This document shows, piece by piece, positions 39,761 to 47,847 of a stretch of 64,000 bases of DNA (its first letter is position 1; each line of letters begins with the position of its first letter). This stretch comes from Halomarina oriensis. GTDB lineage: Archaea > Halobacteriota > Halobacteria > Halobacteriales > Haloarculaceae. The notes beneath the pieces were generated by a model that was not told the origin of the DNA, did not search any database, and saw only the letters and a program-made list of their open reading frames with translations. Made by a program: the position numbers and the translations under genes. The stretch lies in NCBI RefSeq assembly GCF_009791395.1, contig NZ_WSZK01000036.1, positions 1 to 64,000 on the forward strand. The letters run 5' to 3'.

Positions 39761-41210
39761 GGTCTTTGTGTGGTTGTTTGGGGTGGACCCAACGCTGCCC
39801 GACCCCCCCCTTTAATTCGGCCGTTTCGAGGGCTGTCGTGAGCGTTTGCTGTTCTGAAGCGGCCGAGCCAGTTTCCAGTTCGTCGACGAGCGCCCACCCG
39901 ATGTTGGTGAGCGAAGCGTGATATTCCGGGCCGGGGTGGGTCTCGACGAGGCCGAGGTCCTTCGCGGTCTTGACCTGCGTGCGGAAGGTGTCGGGGTTGT
40001 TCGACAGGGCCTCACAGCCCCGAAGCGTGGCGTATGCGGCCTCGCCGAACTCGAAACCGGCGAGCGTCTCGATGACGCGGTGGGCGACCGAGTCGGGGGT
40101 GACGGAATCGAGTGCGGCCTCGAAGCGCTCGTGGTCGGCGTCGTCCAGTCCCCGGCCCAGGTTTTCGGCGTAGCCAACGCCGTCGGCCCCGAGTCGCTCT
40201 CTGAACAGGGCACCGAACTCTCGACGCAGCGCGCGGGCACGCAGCCCCGAGCAGACCAGTCGCAGGTCACAGCCCTGTGCGAGCCCGGCGAGGAACGCGG
40301 CGAAGCGCTCGCGCTGTTGGGCGCTGGCGTCGTGCCACGCGTTGGGAATGGCGAGTTCGACCGTCGGGGGGCCGCGCAGGTGGGCGCGGTGCGCGAGCGC
40401 GGCGAGCGGGCCGTCGTGAAGCGCCTGGCGGGTGAGCGCCAGACCGGCGGGGTTGCCCTGGTCCCACTCGTGGTGGAGCGTCTCGGCGAGCGCTCGGGTC
40501 TCTCCCCGCCCACAGAGGTCGAGGAGGAAATCGGCGTACTGCCCGTCGAGCGCGGAGACGCCGGCGTCGGTCAGGTCCGTGGCGGCCTGTGCTGGCGACT
40601 CACGGGTGACGAGCAGGTCGCCCGCGTGCGAGACGAGTGCGCTCCGAAGCGTGCCCTCTCCGTAGAGCGCTCGCCAGCAGTCGGTCGGGGCGAGCGGGGG
40701 CGCGGGCAGGTAGACGTCGGGAGCGACCGTCGGGTCAGCACCGACCGTCAGCCCGGCGTCGGGGGCACGGTCGACGGGAGTGGCTTCGGTGTCGGGGCGC
40801 TCGGTCGCCCGCTCCATCGACGCCCGGACGAGGCCGTCGAGTTCGCGGGCGCGCCGGTCGAGGTAAATCTCGGCCGCGCGGTCCATGTCCGGGTCGCGGG
40901 AGACAGACCAGGTTCGGTCGGAGGTCTGGAGCTTCGCGTCGACCTCCCGGCGCTGCTCGCCCGCGAGCCCGTAGGAACGATACGCCTTCCACTGCCCGTC
41001 ACGGTCACCGATGAGCTTGTTCGCGCGTTTCTGGACGAGCGCGTCGCGGGCGGCCGCTTCGGTCTCCTCGACCTCGCCGAACTTTCGGATGGTCCGGGGT
41101 GTATGATGTTCGCCACACCGCCCGCACGTCAGCGAGCGCTTCTCGCGGAGGTCCTCGACGAGCCACGTCCACCGGCACTCTCGGCAGCCGACGAACGTCA
41201 CGCGGGTCAT
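39573..41210 (-). CDS. RepH-like replication protein, N-terminal part (zinc ribbon + HTH)
   Basis: 545 codons from the ATG at 41210. The start VTFVGCRECRWTWLVEDLRE with CGRCGEHH is the zinc ribbon of the haloarchaeal DUF5817 type. A long helical part follows, then a winged helix (about 430-475: YATLRGCEALSNNPDTFRTQ, then DLGLVETHPG). After TALETAELK (about 39,810) the frame crosses a G8 run and turns Arg/Gly/Pro-rich, which is not natural coding; the downstream gene is real in another frame over the same bases. The true protein therefore ends, or shifts frame, near the G8. Confidence 0.65.
   Translation of the reverse strand: MTRVTFVGCRECRWTWLVEDLREKRSLTCGRCGEHHTPRTIRKFGEVEETEAAARDALVQKRANKLIGDRDGQWKAYRSYGLAGEQRREVDAKLQTSDRTWSVSRDPDMDRAAEIYLDRRARELDGLVRASMERATERPDTEATPVDRAPDAGLTVGADPTVAPDVYLPAPPLAPTDCWRALYGEGTLRSALVSHAGDLLVTRESPAQAATDLTDAGVSALDGQYADFLLDLCGRGETRALAETLHHEWDQGNPAGLALTRQALHDGPLAALAHRAHLRGPPTVELAIPNAWHDASAQQRERFAAFLAGLAQGCDLRLVCSGLRARALRREFGALFRERLGADGVGYAENLGRGLDDADHERFEAALDSVTPDSVAHRVIETLAGFEFGEAAYATLRGCEALSNNPDTFRTQVKTAKDLGLVETHPGPEYHASLTNIGWALVDELETGSAASEQQTLTTALETAELKGGVGQRWVHPKQPHKDRVPPDRLGRGRPRRWGGVGWGWVVGGGGGRPLSVVGPPPRHRRSGRGGRTRAVRRACTGAWR
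39803..39810 (-). other. Run of eight Gs at the RepH gene junction
   Basis: Eight C on the plus strand. Upstream coding sense ends here and downstream sense begins in the +1 frame, with a TAA just before the run in that frame. A slippage or phase-variation point, or a sequencing indel. Confidence 0.7.
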
Positions 41211-41296
41211 GGCAGCGGCCCCCACGCCGGCTGGCGGGCGATATCGCTATGTGTCTCAAACTCATCGGAGAAGGTGGACGCCACGCGCGGCGTCAT
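41207..41296 (-). CDS. Possible small gene before RepH, 29 aa
   Basis: MTPRVASTFSDEFETHSDIA and nine more residues. Its stop overlaps the RepH ATG (ATGA), which suggests coupled translation. Composition is acceptable for the virus. No promoter box was found upstream. Confidence 0.4.
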   Translation of the reverse strand: MTPRVASTFSDEFETHSDIARQPAWGPLP

Positions 41297-42203
41297 GACT
41301 GCCACCGTGTGGTCGTGGCCTGTGCGTCCGAGTCGTCCGTGGTCTGGATTGCGTGAAGCACTCTGGAAACCGCCAGTCCGACCATCGTGGCCGGGGGCGC
41401 GGCCGCCTCGTCCACTCTGACGCCCGAGTGTGGTAGCACTCGGCCGTCTTCTGACACCCACAGCCGGTGAGTCTCGACTGTCAGCGGCGGTGTCTGACGG
41501 GCGACACGCGAGCGTCAGCGCGGCGGCTAACGCGACGCGTAGCTTTATGTGGCCCGCCCCGGTAGGAGAAGGTGTTCTACGGCTTCCCTTTCTGGGGCGG
41601 GTTACTGGTTCGTAGCCCCGGCTTTGTGTCGTCGTGGCATAAAACTGCCTAGGCGTCAGACACCCGTCAGCCGCCGGGCTCGCTCGTCGGTCGGGGTCAC
41701 CATATCTGCGTACGCCACCGCAAGACTGTTTAGAACCGACGGCGAAACTCAGCACGCATACACCCCAGCCTGAGACGAGCCTTTGTGCTCACATCCCGCT
41801 GGGTTCCACCCTTGGCTCTGATCGGCACCGGGTGGCGCGCCCTTGTGGCGTGGATGTATGTTCCTATCTGAAGGGGTAGGATTCAGTGTAAGACCCGTAG
41901 GGGGTCGTGACCCCTTGGGCAGTTCTGACGACTTTGCTGGTGACCAACTGTGGTCACCAGCCGGTCGTCGTCGACGTGATACCAGCACCGACGAGCGACG
42001 CGTCTGGTCGTGTGAGCAGACAGTCAGAAACGCGCGACGTACCAGTACCGGCGAAACCTTGCCGGTGATCGGCACGCCACCCGTCGTGTAGGGGTGGCTA
42101 GCGAACATCGAGGATGAAGGGGGTAGTTCAGTTGTTAACGAGGAATTGAGCCGAGGGTGCTTAATCCCACCGCCACTGTCTCACATGCCTGACTATCGGT
42201 CGG
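41297..42203. other. Non-coding region between the par locus and RepH; candidate origin
   Basis: About 900 bases with no convincing frame. Perfect inverted repeats: CTGGTGACCA/TGGTCACCAG (41937-41960), GGGGTC/GACCCC (41901-41914), ACCGGC/GCCGGT near 42055, GCCACCC/GGGTGGC near 42090, and a distant pair GGTGTCTGAC (41489-41498) / GTCAGACACC (41655-41664). Near 41,550-41,620 GGCCCGCCCC can pair with GGGGCGGG, while GGGGC can also pair with a later GCCCC, so two folds compete. Position between parA and repH is where an origin is expected. Confidence 0.5.
41937..41960. repeat. Perfect 10-base inverted repeat in candidate origin
   Basis: CTGGTGACCA, ACTG, TGGTCACCAG. A dyad of this length and spacing could bind a replication or partition protein, or form a hairpin. 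Confidence 0.6.
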
Positions 42204-42578
42204 TCAGTCTCCGCGCCGACGCTCTAACACTTCGACCGGGTCGTCGAGGTCGGCGATGGCATCCAGACCGAGTTCGACGACCAGCGGGTAGAAATCTCGG
42301 TTCTTCTCCAAGTTGCGTTCCTCTGGGTTGGCGTCGTCAAAACCAATCGCAGTGATGCGAAAGTCGCGTTCGAGCCTGCGGCGCAACGACAACGGCAGGT
42401 GCATCGGGACGCGCTTGGTGGGTTCGTCGTCGAGTGACTCGCGGTCCGCGCCTTCTCCGTGTTCTTCGTGTTCATCGGGGTCCTCGTGGCCTGCGTGTTC
42501 CTCCTCATCGTCGCCGTCCGCGTCGTCGCTCGCGTTGAAGCGGTCCCGAACCTTTCGGGAGCGCTCGTCGTCGCTCAT
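42204..42578 (-). CDS. ParA partner protein (small, acidic head)
   Basis: 124 residues. Acidic, disordered first half (DGDDEEEHAGHEDPDEHEEH) and a C-terminal RHH-like unit (KRVPMHLPLSLRRRLERDFR, then FYPLVVELGLDAIADL). It overlaps the parA stop by 4 bases. Small RHH proteins next to ParA normally bind the centromere site and tune the ATPase. Confidence 0.65.
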   Translation of the reverse strand: MSDDERSRKVRDRFNASDDADGDDEEEHAGHEDPDEHEEHGEGADRESLDDEPTKRVPMHLPLSLRRRLERDFRITAIGFDDANPEERNLEKNRDFYPLVVELGLDAIADLDDPVEVLERRRGD

Positions 42579-43342
42579 CGGGCCACCTCACAGACCTCGG
42601 TGGCAAGTCTGTCGAACACGCCAGTCATGTCACACTCGGGTTCTTTGGCGAATATCGAGCCGCCCGCACTCCAGGCGCGCTTGATAGCCACTCGCTTCCG
42701 TATCTCGAAGACCGGCACGGCAGGCTCGAAGGCGTCGTGGAGCCACTCGACCATGGCCTCGGCTTCCCCGTCGGTGTCGATGCGGTTGGCCACGACCGCC
42801 CGCGTCTCGGCGACGCGGCCGTACTGTTCTTCGATATCGTCGATTTGGTAGTCGAACAGCAGTTCGATAGCGCGTTTCGACGTCGATTCGGCGAGCGCGG
42901 GAATCACGAGGTCGTCGGCGGCCAACAGTGCCGAGTCGGAGAGGATACCGAGCGAGGGTGGGCAGTCGAGAATAGCGACGTCGTGGCGGGCCGTCTCGGC
43001 GTGGTCCTCCAGAGCACGTTCGACGCGCTCGTACGCCCGCTTTGCCAGCGTGAGTTCCTTTTCGACGACCAGCATATCGATATGCGCTGGGGCGAGCGTC
43101 AGTTCGTCGTGTTCGACGAGGACATCGTCGAGTGGGGTGCCGTCGACGAGGACGTCGAACAGCGTCGACCCGTCGGCAGTGTACGCTTCGTTGTGTCCTA
43201 ATCCCTCAGTGGCGTTACCCTGTGGGTCGAGGTCGACGAGCAGGACGTCGACGCCGCGTTCGTTGAGCGCTCCGGCGATGTTGATAGCGACGGTGGTTTT
43301 TCCAATGCCACCTTTCTGACCGGCGAGTGCAATCGTCTGCAT
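42575..43342 (-). CDS. parA: ParA/Soj-type partition ATPase
   Basis: 255 residues. Deviant Walker A KGGIGKTT (10-17), then VDLDPQGNATEG and a Walker B region (DVAILDCPPSLGIL). Starts directly with IALAGQKGG and has no N-terminal DNA-binding domain. It would segregate low-copy viral DNA, so the virus probably persists as a plasmid. It reads toward the partner gene and the non-coding region. Confidence 0.9.
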   Translation of the reverse strand: MQTIALAGQKGGIGKTTVAINIAGALNERGVDVLLVDLDPQGNATEGLGHNEAYTADGSTLFDVLVDGTPLDDVLVEHDELTLAPAHIDMLVVEKELTLAKRAYERVERALEDHAETARHDVAILDCPPSLGILSDSALLAADDLVIPALAESTSKRAIELLFDYQIDDIEEQYGRVAETRAVVANRIDTDGEAEAMVEWLHDAFEPAVPVFEIRKRVAIKRAWSAGGSIFAKEPECDMTGVFDRLATEVCEVAR

Positions 43343-43399
43343 CGTGTGCCGTGGTGGACGCGGACACCGTGAGTGTGTCGGTGGCGCTACGGGTGTCGA

Positions 43400-43452
43400 T
43401 GAACACGAGTGTCTCGGTGAACACGCGGACTCGGGAACACCCAGTGAACACG
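43400..43452. promoter_or_regulatory. GAACAC repeats upstream of parA (candidate centromere/operator)
   Basis: Direct copies of TGAACACG at 43400-43407, 43418-43425 and 43445-43452, and a partial GAACAC at 43435-43440, in a gap of about 190 bases without a gene. Iterated sites before parA are typical for the partner protein's binding site. Confidence 0.5.
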
Positions 43453-43532
43453 GCTGTCACGCGGACCGCGTTTCACGCACGGGCCATGGAGACCACGCGT
43501 CCACTGAGTGACACGGCGGCCCCACGGACCGG

Positions 43533-43832
43533 TCATCCATCGACGTAGACCTCGGCGATGCAGCCCTCGCGGTTGGTCGGTTCGACGTGGACGGGGTCAC
43601 ACGGTGCGACGTGCGCGAACCGGACGAGCCACTTCCCGCGTGACTTCGTCACACCCAGCGCAGAGCAGATATCGTCGAGGTCGAGGCCAGCGCGCCGGTC
43701 GGGCGTTCCGCCCACCTCACAGACGAGAAACGTGAGAAACGAGCGGACGTCGGCTGCCTCTTCGGCGGTGCAGTCGTCGGTGACTGCAGGGTACTTCCGA
43801 CGCATCCACTCGCAGCGGGCGTACGATGTCAC
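43533..43832 (-). CDS. Hypothetical protein, 99 aa
   Basis: GTG at 43832 overlaps the upstream stop (GTGA). Helical N-terminal part (CEWMRRKYPAVTDDCTAEEA) and an HTH-like segment (DDICSALGVTKSRGKWLVRF). Four or more cysteines are present but not in ribbon spacing. Confidence 0.6.
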   Translation of the reverse strand: MTSYARCEWMRRKYPAVTDDCTAEEAADVRSFLTFLVCEVGGTPDRRAGLDLDDICSALGVTKSRGKWLVRFAHVAPCDPVHVEPTNREGCIAEVYVDG

Positions 43833-44173
43833 GGAGCCACCTCGCCGTCTTCGGGCAACACAGCCCGGACGACAGCAGGGAGTTCGTCCCAGGTCGTCGC
43901 CCGCAAGCCACACCAGCGCGCGAGCAAGCCGGGGTGGTCGTCGAGCGTGACGGGCTGGAAACTCTCGGCGTGGTAGTGACACAGCGACGCGCCGGCCTCG
44001 TGGATCGCCCCACCACAGCGACAGCCTTTGGCCTTCGAGATAGCGCGACACCGGCCGTGGCCCTGCCGGTAGGTTCGCCGGCGACCGCGAGCGCGGTCGG
44101 TCCGTGTCTCTTCGCTACCGGTGGTGTGACTCTCGACGGGCCGACCCCCACCGAAATCAGATAGGTCGGTCAC
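43829..44173 (-). CDS. Zinc-binding protein, 114 aa
   Basis: GTG at 44173 overlaps the upstream stop. Metal ligands: C-R-A...C-R-C-G-G...LCHYHAESF, like the DNA-binding fingers of terminase small subunits and phage HNH-associated proteins. Tail is helical. Confidence 0.6.
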   Translation of the reverse strand: MTDLSDFGGGRPVESHTTGSEETRTDRARGRRRTYRQGHGRCRAISKAKGCRCGGAIHEAGASLCHYHAESFQPVTLDDHPGLLARWCGLRATTWDELPAVVRAVLPEDGEVAP

Positions 44174-44361
44174 TCGGACCACTCCCCCATCGGGACGCGC
44201 TTCCCGCGCCACCAGTGGCCTTCGTGTGGCCCGGTCGACCACGCCCACGTGATGTGGCCACAGGCCGGACAGCCGATGTACGCCCCGCCACTCGCGCCGG
44301 TATCGACGCGGCGTCGAAGCGTCCGGCCACACGGGCACTCGACCTCGAAATCGTAGGCCAT
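44170..44361 (-). CDS. Zinc-ribbon protein, 63 aa
   Basis: FEVECPCGRTLRRRV and CPACGHITWAW: two pairs about 22 residues apart. Trp-rich end. ATG at 44361 overlaps the upstream stop by one base. Confidence 0.7.
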   Translation of the reverse strand: MAYDFEVECPCGRTLRRRVDTGASGGAYIGCPACGHITWAWSTGPHEGHWWRGKRVPMGEWSE

Positions 44362-44534
44362 CACCGACCACCCACGCCTAGCCAGCGGGCCAGTCGGACG
44401 AGCGGCCCTGCGGTCGCTCGTTCGTAGCTGTCGAGGACGGTGTACGCCGAGACCGAGTGCCCCTCGGCCATCATGTGGCGATTCGCGGCTGTCCACTGTG
44501 CGTCGAACGCGCGGAAGATGTCACGGATGCTCAT
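44361..44534 (-). CDS. Small helical protein, 57 aa
   Basis: MSIRDIFRAFDAQWTAANRH, then SAYTVLDSYERATAGPLVRL. No cysteine. Start at 44534 overlaps the upstream stop. Confidence 0.6.
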   Translation of the reverse strand: MSIRDIFRAFDAQWTAANRHMMAEGHSVSAYTVLDSYERATAGPLVRLARWLGVGGR

Positions 44535-44796
44535 TGGAATCCCTCGGGAGCCTCGACGCCATCGCAGGGCAGGTGCTCTCGATAGCGCTTGATTGTCTCA
44601 CCACAGAACGAGCAGTTCTGTGTCGGAACCGAGGCGTCGCCCTCGGGGTGAGGCAGCGCGTGTTTGCACTCGTCGGCGACGTGATAGCGGACCGTCGAGG
44701 CGGCCAGGCCGAACTCGCCACCGATATCGTAACAGGTCGCCCGTCGACGTGGCGCTCACGCATCTGCCGACACTGGGTCTCGGAGACGACTACCAT
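44531..44796 (-). pseudogene. HTH + zinc protein gene with a frame break
   Basis: From the ATG at 44796 the frame reads VVVSETQCRQMRERHVDG; at a GGG run sense moves to the -1 frame (TCYDIGGEFGLAASTVRYHV) and runs to a zinc end (NCSFCGETIKRYREHLPC). One missing G would explain it. The joined protein has the same order (HTH, then CxxC...HLPC) as the intact gene at 52496 and the end of the gene at 51152. Either a sequencing error or an inactivated copy. Confidence 0.6.
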
Positions 44797-45068
44797 CCGA
44801 CCACCGCCATGACACCCGTTGCGAAGATGCCGAGTAGCAACGCCAGCACGACGAGGGCGACCCACAACACGATGGCTGGGAGCAGTTCGTCGATGATGTC
44901 ACGCGCGATTTCCCGACCGACACCGTACGTCCAGCGGCCAATCGCTCGCCAGCCGTCTTCGCTGACGGTTCGGTACTCGCCGTAACAGAGTGCAGCGATA
45001 GAAAGGGCAGCCATGAGGCCGGCGGCGAGCCACAGGCCGAGGAACAACGTCTCGACGAGGCCTGTCAT
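44790..45068 (-). CDS. Membrane protein (two TM helices)
   Basis: 92 residues. Hydrophobic helices at about 5-28 and 63-88 (AIVLWVALVVLALLLGIFAT), with an amphipathic link between (GWRAIGRWTYGVGREI). Start at 45068 overlaps the upstream stop (ATGA). Confidence 0.65.
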   Translation of the reverse strand: MTGLVETLFLGLWLAAGLMAALSIAALCYGEYRTVSEDGWRAIGRWTYGVGREIARDIIDELLPAIVLWVALVVLALLLGIFATGVMAVVGW

Positions 45069-45334
45069 CCGACCACCTCGATAGCCCCGACAGTGACCAG
45101 ATACGCGAGTGCGAACACGACCAGGCCACCGCCGATGACGAGGAGCGTGCTGTAGAGTACCTGCCCGACGGAGAGACGGTAGCGATAGGCGGCGAGGATG
45201 TACGCCAGCCCGGACCGACGTTTCACCGAGAGGGGCATCTCTGCGTCGAGCAGAACCTGGTGGGTCGACACGGCGGTGAAGCCTGCCCACGCGGCCCCAC
45301 AGATGCAGGCGACGAGCCACGGGACGGACGTCAC
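45065..45334 (-). CDS. Membrane protein (two TM helices)
   Basis: 89 residues. Spans near 4-22 and 57-82 (YSTLLVIGGGLVVFALAYL). It forms a membrane-protein pair with the gene at 44790. Confidence 0.65.
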   Translation of the reverse strand: MTSVPWLVACICGAAWAGFTAVSTHQVLLDAEMPLSVKRRSGLAYILAAYRYRLSVGQVLYSTLLVIGGGLVVFALAYLVTVGAIEVVG

Positions 45335-45888
45335 TGGCCATCACCCAGGCTCTCACACCACCAGTCGAGTGCGCAGTCCGGACACCAGCGAATGGCCCAC
45401 GGCGGGTTCGCGGCGACTGCCTTCGCGCGGTAGTCGTGCTCGCGGTGACAGCGACTGTCGGTCGGTCCGGCCGTCGCCTCACCGGTGGGGAGACACGCGA
45501 GATTCCCGGCGGTGGACTTGACCGACGCGACCGCAATCGTCTCGAAGCGCTGTCGAAACGGCGCGTCGGGCACGGCCCGCCCATAGCGAGTGGCGAGGCA
45601 GTCCCGACACTCGTTCGCCTTGGCCGGGAGGTCAGGACGTCGTCGACGTGTCGGGGCGACACCCAGATTGCCACACCCGTCGATAGTGTGGAACGTCGTC
45701 ACCGAGTGGTCGGGTATCGTCTGGGCAGTCATCACCGCCCGCCCGGCCCGTAGTTCGTGTTCGCCCGCGAGTACTCGCGCCGTCGCATCGAGGCGGGCAA
45801 GCGCGTGGCGGTCCTCGCCGGTCGCGTGAGCGAGCATCTGCTGGGGCGTCATCATCAGCGGGTCGGCCACGGTCGCGTCGGTGCTCAT
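45331..45888 (-). CDS. Cys-rich hypothetical protein, 185 aa
   Basis: Helical start (MMTPQQMLAHATGEDRHALA), then two cysteine/histidine groups: ANECRDCLATRYGR in the middle and RWCPDCALDWWCES at the end. Probably two zinc sites. Confidence 0.65.
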   Translation of the reverse strand: MSTDATVADPLMMTPQQMLAHATGEDRHALARLDATARVLAGEHELRAGRAVMTAQTIPDHSVTTFHTIDGCGNLGVAPTRRRRPDLPAKANECRDCLATRYGRAVPDAPFRQRFETIAVASVKSTAGNLACLPTGEATAGPTDSRCHREHDYRAKAVAANPPWAIRWCPDCALDWWCESLGDGQ

Positions 45889-46028
45889 GCACTCAGCCTC
45901 CCGAGGACGGCCCCGACGAGCAGGCTACCCACCATGACGTATTCCGTCCAGCCGAGCGACCAGCCAGCGATGACGGCGAGCGTGCCGACCGCGAGGGCCA
46001 GCGCGTCGACCAGTCGGGGGGCGTTCAC
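45885..46028 (-). CDS. Small membrane protein, 47 aa
   Basis: GTG at 46028 overlaps the upstream stop (GTGA). Two hydrophobic stretches (ALALAVGTLAVIAGWSLG and YVMVGSLLVGAVLG). Confidence 0.55.
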   Translation of the reverse strand: MNAPRLVDALALAVGTLAVIAGWSLGWTEYVMVGSLLVGAVLGRLSA

Positions 46029-46213
46029 GCGACCACCCCGCTGGGGCGCTCGCCCTCCCAGACGAGCGCACAGTCGATACAGTCGACGATGCGATAGGGC
46101 GTACACTCGGGAACTGGGCAGACCCAGCCCTCGGCGTCGGTGATGAAACAGCCCCGATGGCCGTGTTGGCAGACGCGGCGGAACGACCAGTCACGGCGGT
46201 TGGGGACGTTCAC
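46025..46213 (-). CDS. Zinc-binding protein, 62 aa
   Basis: CQHGHRGCF, CPVPEC and CIDC give six cysteines and two histidines in 62 residues. GTG start overlapping the upstream stop. Confidence 0.65.
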   Translation of the reverse strand: MNVPNRRDWSFRRVCQHGHRGCFITDAEGWVCPVPECTPYRIVDCIDCALVWEGERPSGVVA

Positions 46214-46542
46214 CGCGACTCACCGCGGGCGATAGCGTAGCAGTCCTCGCGGAGGTCGGCGTCGTTGAGCATCCCAACCTCCAGACACGTCACGACGCTC
46301 CAATCCATGATGAGAAAGACGATGACGCTCCCACCCCCGACATCGGTCACCCGAACCTCGTCGGATTGCTTCCCGCCAAGTCTGAACAGTTCGTGCGTGC
46401 GGATGTGCTCGGGGGCGCGTCGGGAGGCTGCTAGCGCAGCCTCGGGGCTGATGGCGTCCGGTGGTGCGCGCTGGTCGTAGCGACCGCCCTCTGTGGCCGG
46501 TGCGACGACGTGCCACGAGAGAAACGCTGGTGGGGCGCTCAC
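46210..46542 (-). CDS. Hypothetical protein, 110 aa
   Basis: A strand-rich region (SVIVFLIMDWSVVTCLEVGM) follows a helical part. GTG start overlapping the upstream stop. Unrecognised. Confidence 0.6.
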   Translation of the reverse strand: MSAPPAFLSWHVVAPATEGGRYDQRAPPDAISPEAALAASRRAPEHIRTHELFRLGGKQSDEVRVTDVGGGSVIVFLIMDWSVVTCLEVGMLNDADLREDCYAIARGESR

Positions 46543-47159
46543 GCCTCTTCACCCCCGTCTTGCAGGTGTGGTGGGCGTGGAATCCCGGCCGCATCGAGTG
46601 CCTCGCCCCAACTGCCGAAGCGCCGCGTGTAGACGGCACTCGAATACTCGCCGAACGCATCGACGTCGTTCGACCGCGGCGGGTAGCCGAGAAACTCGTA
46701 GCCAGCGCGGAGATCGGCGAGTAGTTCCTCGTTGGGGATGTACCTGTGGTGGTCCGGGCCGGTGGCACGTGGCCCGCCCGCTTCGGTCGGCTTCTGTTCG
46801 GGGTCGAGCCCGGCGGCCTGCAATCCAGCGTCAAGCGACCCGAAGCGCCGTTGGACGGTTCGACGACCGACCCACTCTCCGCCGAGGTCACGACACCGTG
46901 GTGGGTGGCCGATGGCGTTCGCACACGCCCGCACCGAGCGGGCGATATCTGCGTTCGAGAGCCGAGGGGCGTCGAGTCGGTTCGGCGTCAGTCCAGCGGC
47001 CTCGACGGCCTCGTTCCACGACCCGAAACGGGACCCGAAGGTCGCAGTCGAATGATTGCCGTGTTCGCGGTAGTCGAGTATCCTCGGCGTCTCGCCTACC
47101 TCCTCAGCAACGCGACGGATGTCGTCGAGCAGGTCCTCCTCGGCGATGCGGACGCTCAC
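46539..47159 (-). CDS. Protein with three homing-endonuclease-associated repeats
   Basis: 206 residues. Three units, each ending in a variant of RFGSWNEAVEAAGL (about residues 44-57, 105-118 and 180-193), with helix-turn-helix-like starts. This repeat usually accompanies HNH homing nucleases and binds DNA. Here no nuclease domain is attached, so it is a stand-alone DNA-binding protein, perhaps a relic of a homing enzyme. Confidence 0.78.
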   Translation of the reverse strand: MSVRIAEEDLLDDIRRVAEEVGETPRILDYREHGNHSTATFGSRFGSWNEAVEAAGLTPNRLDAPRLSNADIARSVRACANAIGHPPRCRDLGGEWVGRRTVQRRFGSLDAGLQAAGLDPEQKPTEAGGPRATGPDHHRYIPNEELLADLRAGYEFLGYPPRSNDVDAFGEYSSAVYTRRFGSWGEALDAAGIPRPPHLQDGGEEA

Positions 47160-47491
47160 GCCTCCTCACCCCTCGTGGTCGCACAGACACGACAGAGCGC
47201 TGCGCCGTCGCTCGCGGGCAGGTTCGAGTGTCTGACGTTCGAGCAACTATCACACAGCCGGTGTGAGAGGTCCGGGACGTCCTCTAGCAACGCGTCGAGA
47301 TAGTCGATGGCCGCCCGGAGCGCCTCGTCCTCACTGGTCGAGAGTACCTCGGTCTGGTAGCGAAGTTCGAGGCGCTCACGCTCGTCAGTGAGTGCGACCT
47401 CGCCGGCCGCCTCGACGTCGATATCGAACAGCGAGTGGTCGACGTCCGGTGGGTCGGTCGGCGTGTCACCAGCAGGGTCGGCGACGGGCAT
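47156..47491 (-). CDS. Acidic protein with C-terminal zinc ribbon
   Basis: 111 residues. Acidic helical body (ALRAAIDYLDALLEDVPDL) and a ribbon with CDSC and CRVC at the end. Two GTG codons just before the ATG at 47491 are also possible starts. Confidence 0.65.
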   Translation of the reverse strand: MPVADPAGDTPTDPPDVDHSLFDIDVEAAGEVALTDERERLELRYQTEVLSTSEDEALRAAIDYLDALLEDVPDLSHRLCDSCSNVRHSNLPASDGAALCRVCATTRGEEA

Positions 47492-47847
47492 CACCACTCA
47501 CCTCCGGCCGCCTCCGCACACGCCTCGACGTCGACGCAGTGGCGTGGAGAGCGCTCGTGGAGCGCGTCGAGTGCGGTGAGTCGAACTGTCCGGGGCAACT
47601 CGCCCCACGCCACGTAGCCCATCGGGTCGGTGTGGCCCGGTCCGGGGCAGTAGTGGCTCTGGTGAATCCCGACGATAACGCCGTCTTCGAGCACGAAATC
47701 GTACTGCAGGCCGTTGTAGCGCTCGATACTGTCGCGCTCGTCGTTGATAGTCAGGAAATGCGTATCGACGTAGACCGGCTCGTCATCGCCTGCGTCGTCC
47801 CCGGTGTCCTCGTCCCAGTGGCCCTCTGGGACGGCGTACTTGCTCAT
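47491..47847 (-). CDS. Hypothetical protein, 118 aa
   Basis: Very acidic start (EDTGDDAGDDEP), then a beta-rich domain (QYDFVLEDGVIVGIHQSHYC). Single scattered cysteines. Overlaps both neighbours. Confidence 0.65.
   Translation of the reverse strand: MSKYAVPEGHWDEDTGDDAGDDEPVYVDTHFLTINDERDSIERYNGLQYDFVLEDGVIVGIHQSHYCPGPGHTDPMGYVAWGELPRTVRLTALDALHERSPRHCVDVEACAEAAGGEW

Noticed and set aside
39573-39810. The Gly/Arg/Pro-rich C-terminal tail of the upstream RepH-like frame as real protein
   Set aside because: It is the shadow of the downstream gene's start in another frame; natural coding sense stops at the G8.
41207-41755. A 182-codon leftward gene upstream of RepH
   Set aside because: Only the last 29 codons have plausible composition; the rest is Arg/Ser/Gly-rich shadow, so just the short frame at 41207-41296 is listed.
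42118-42172. tRNA gene (GGGGGTAGTTCAGTTG start)
   Set aside because: The D-arm-like start is not followed by an anticodon arm or a T-loop, and no acceptor partner is present.
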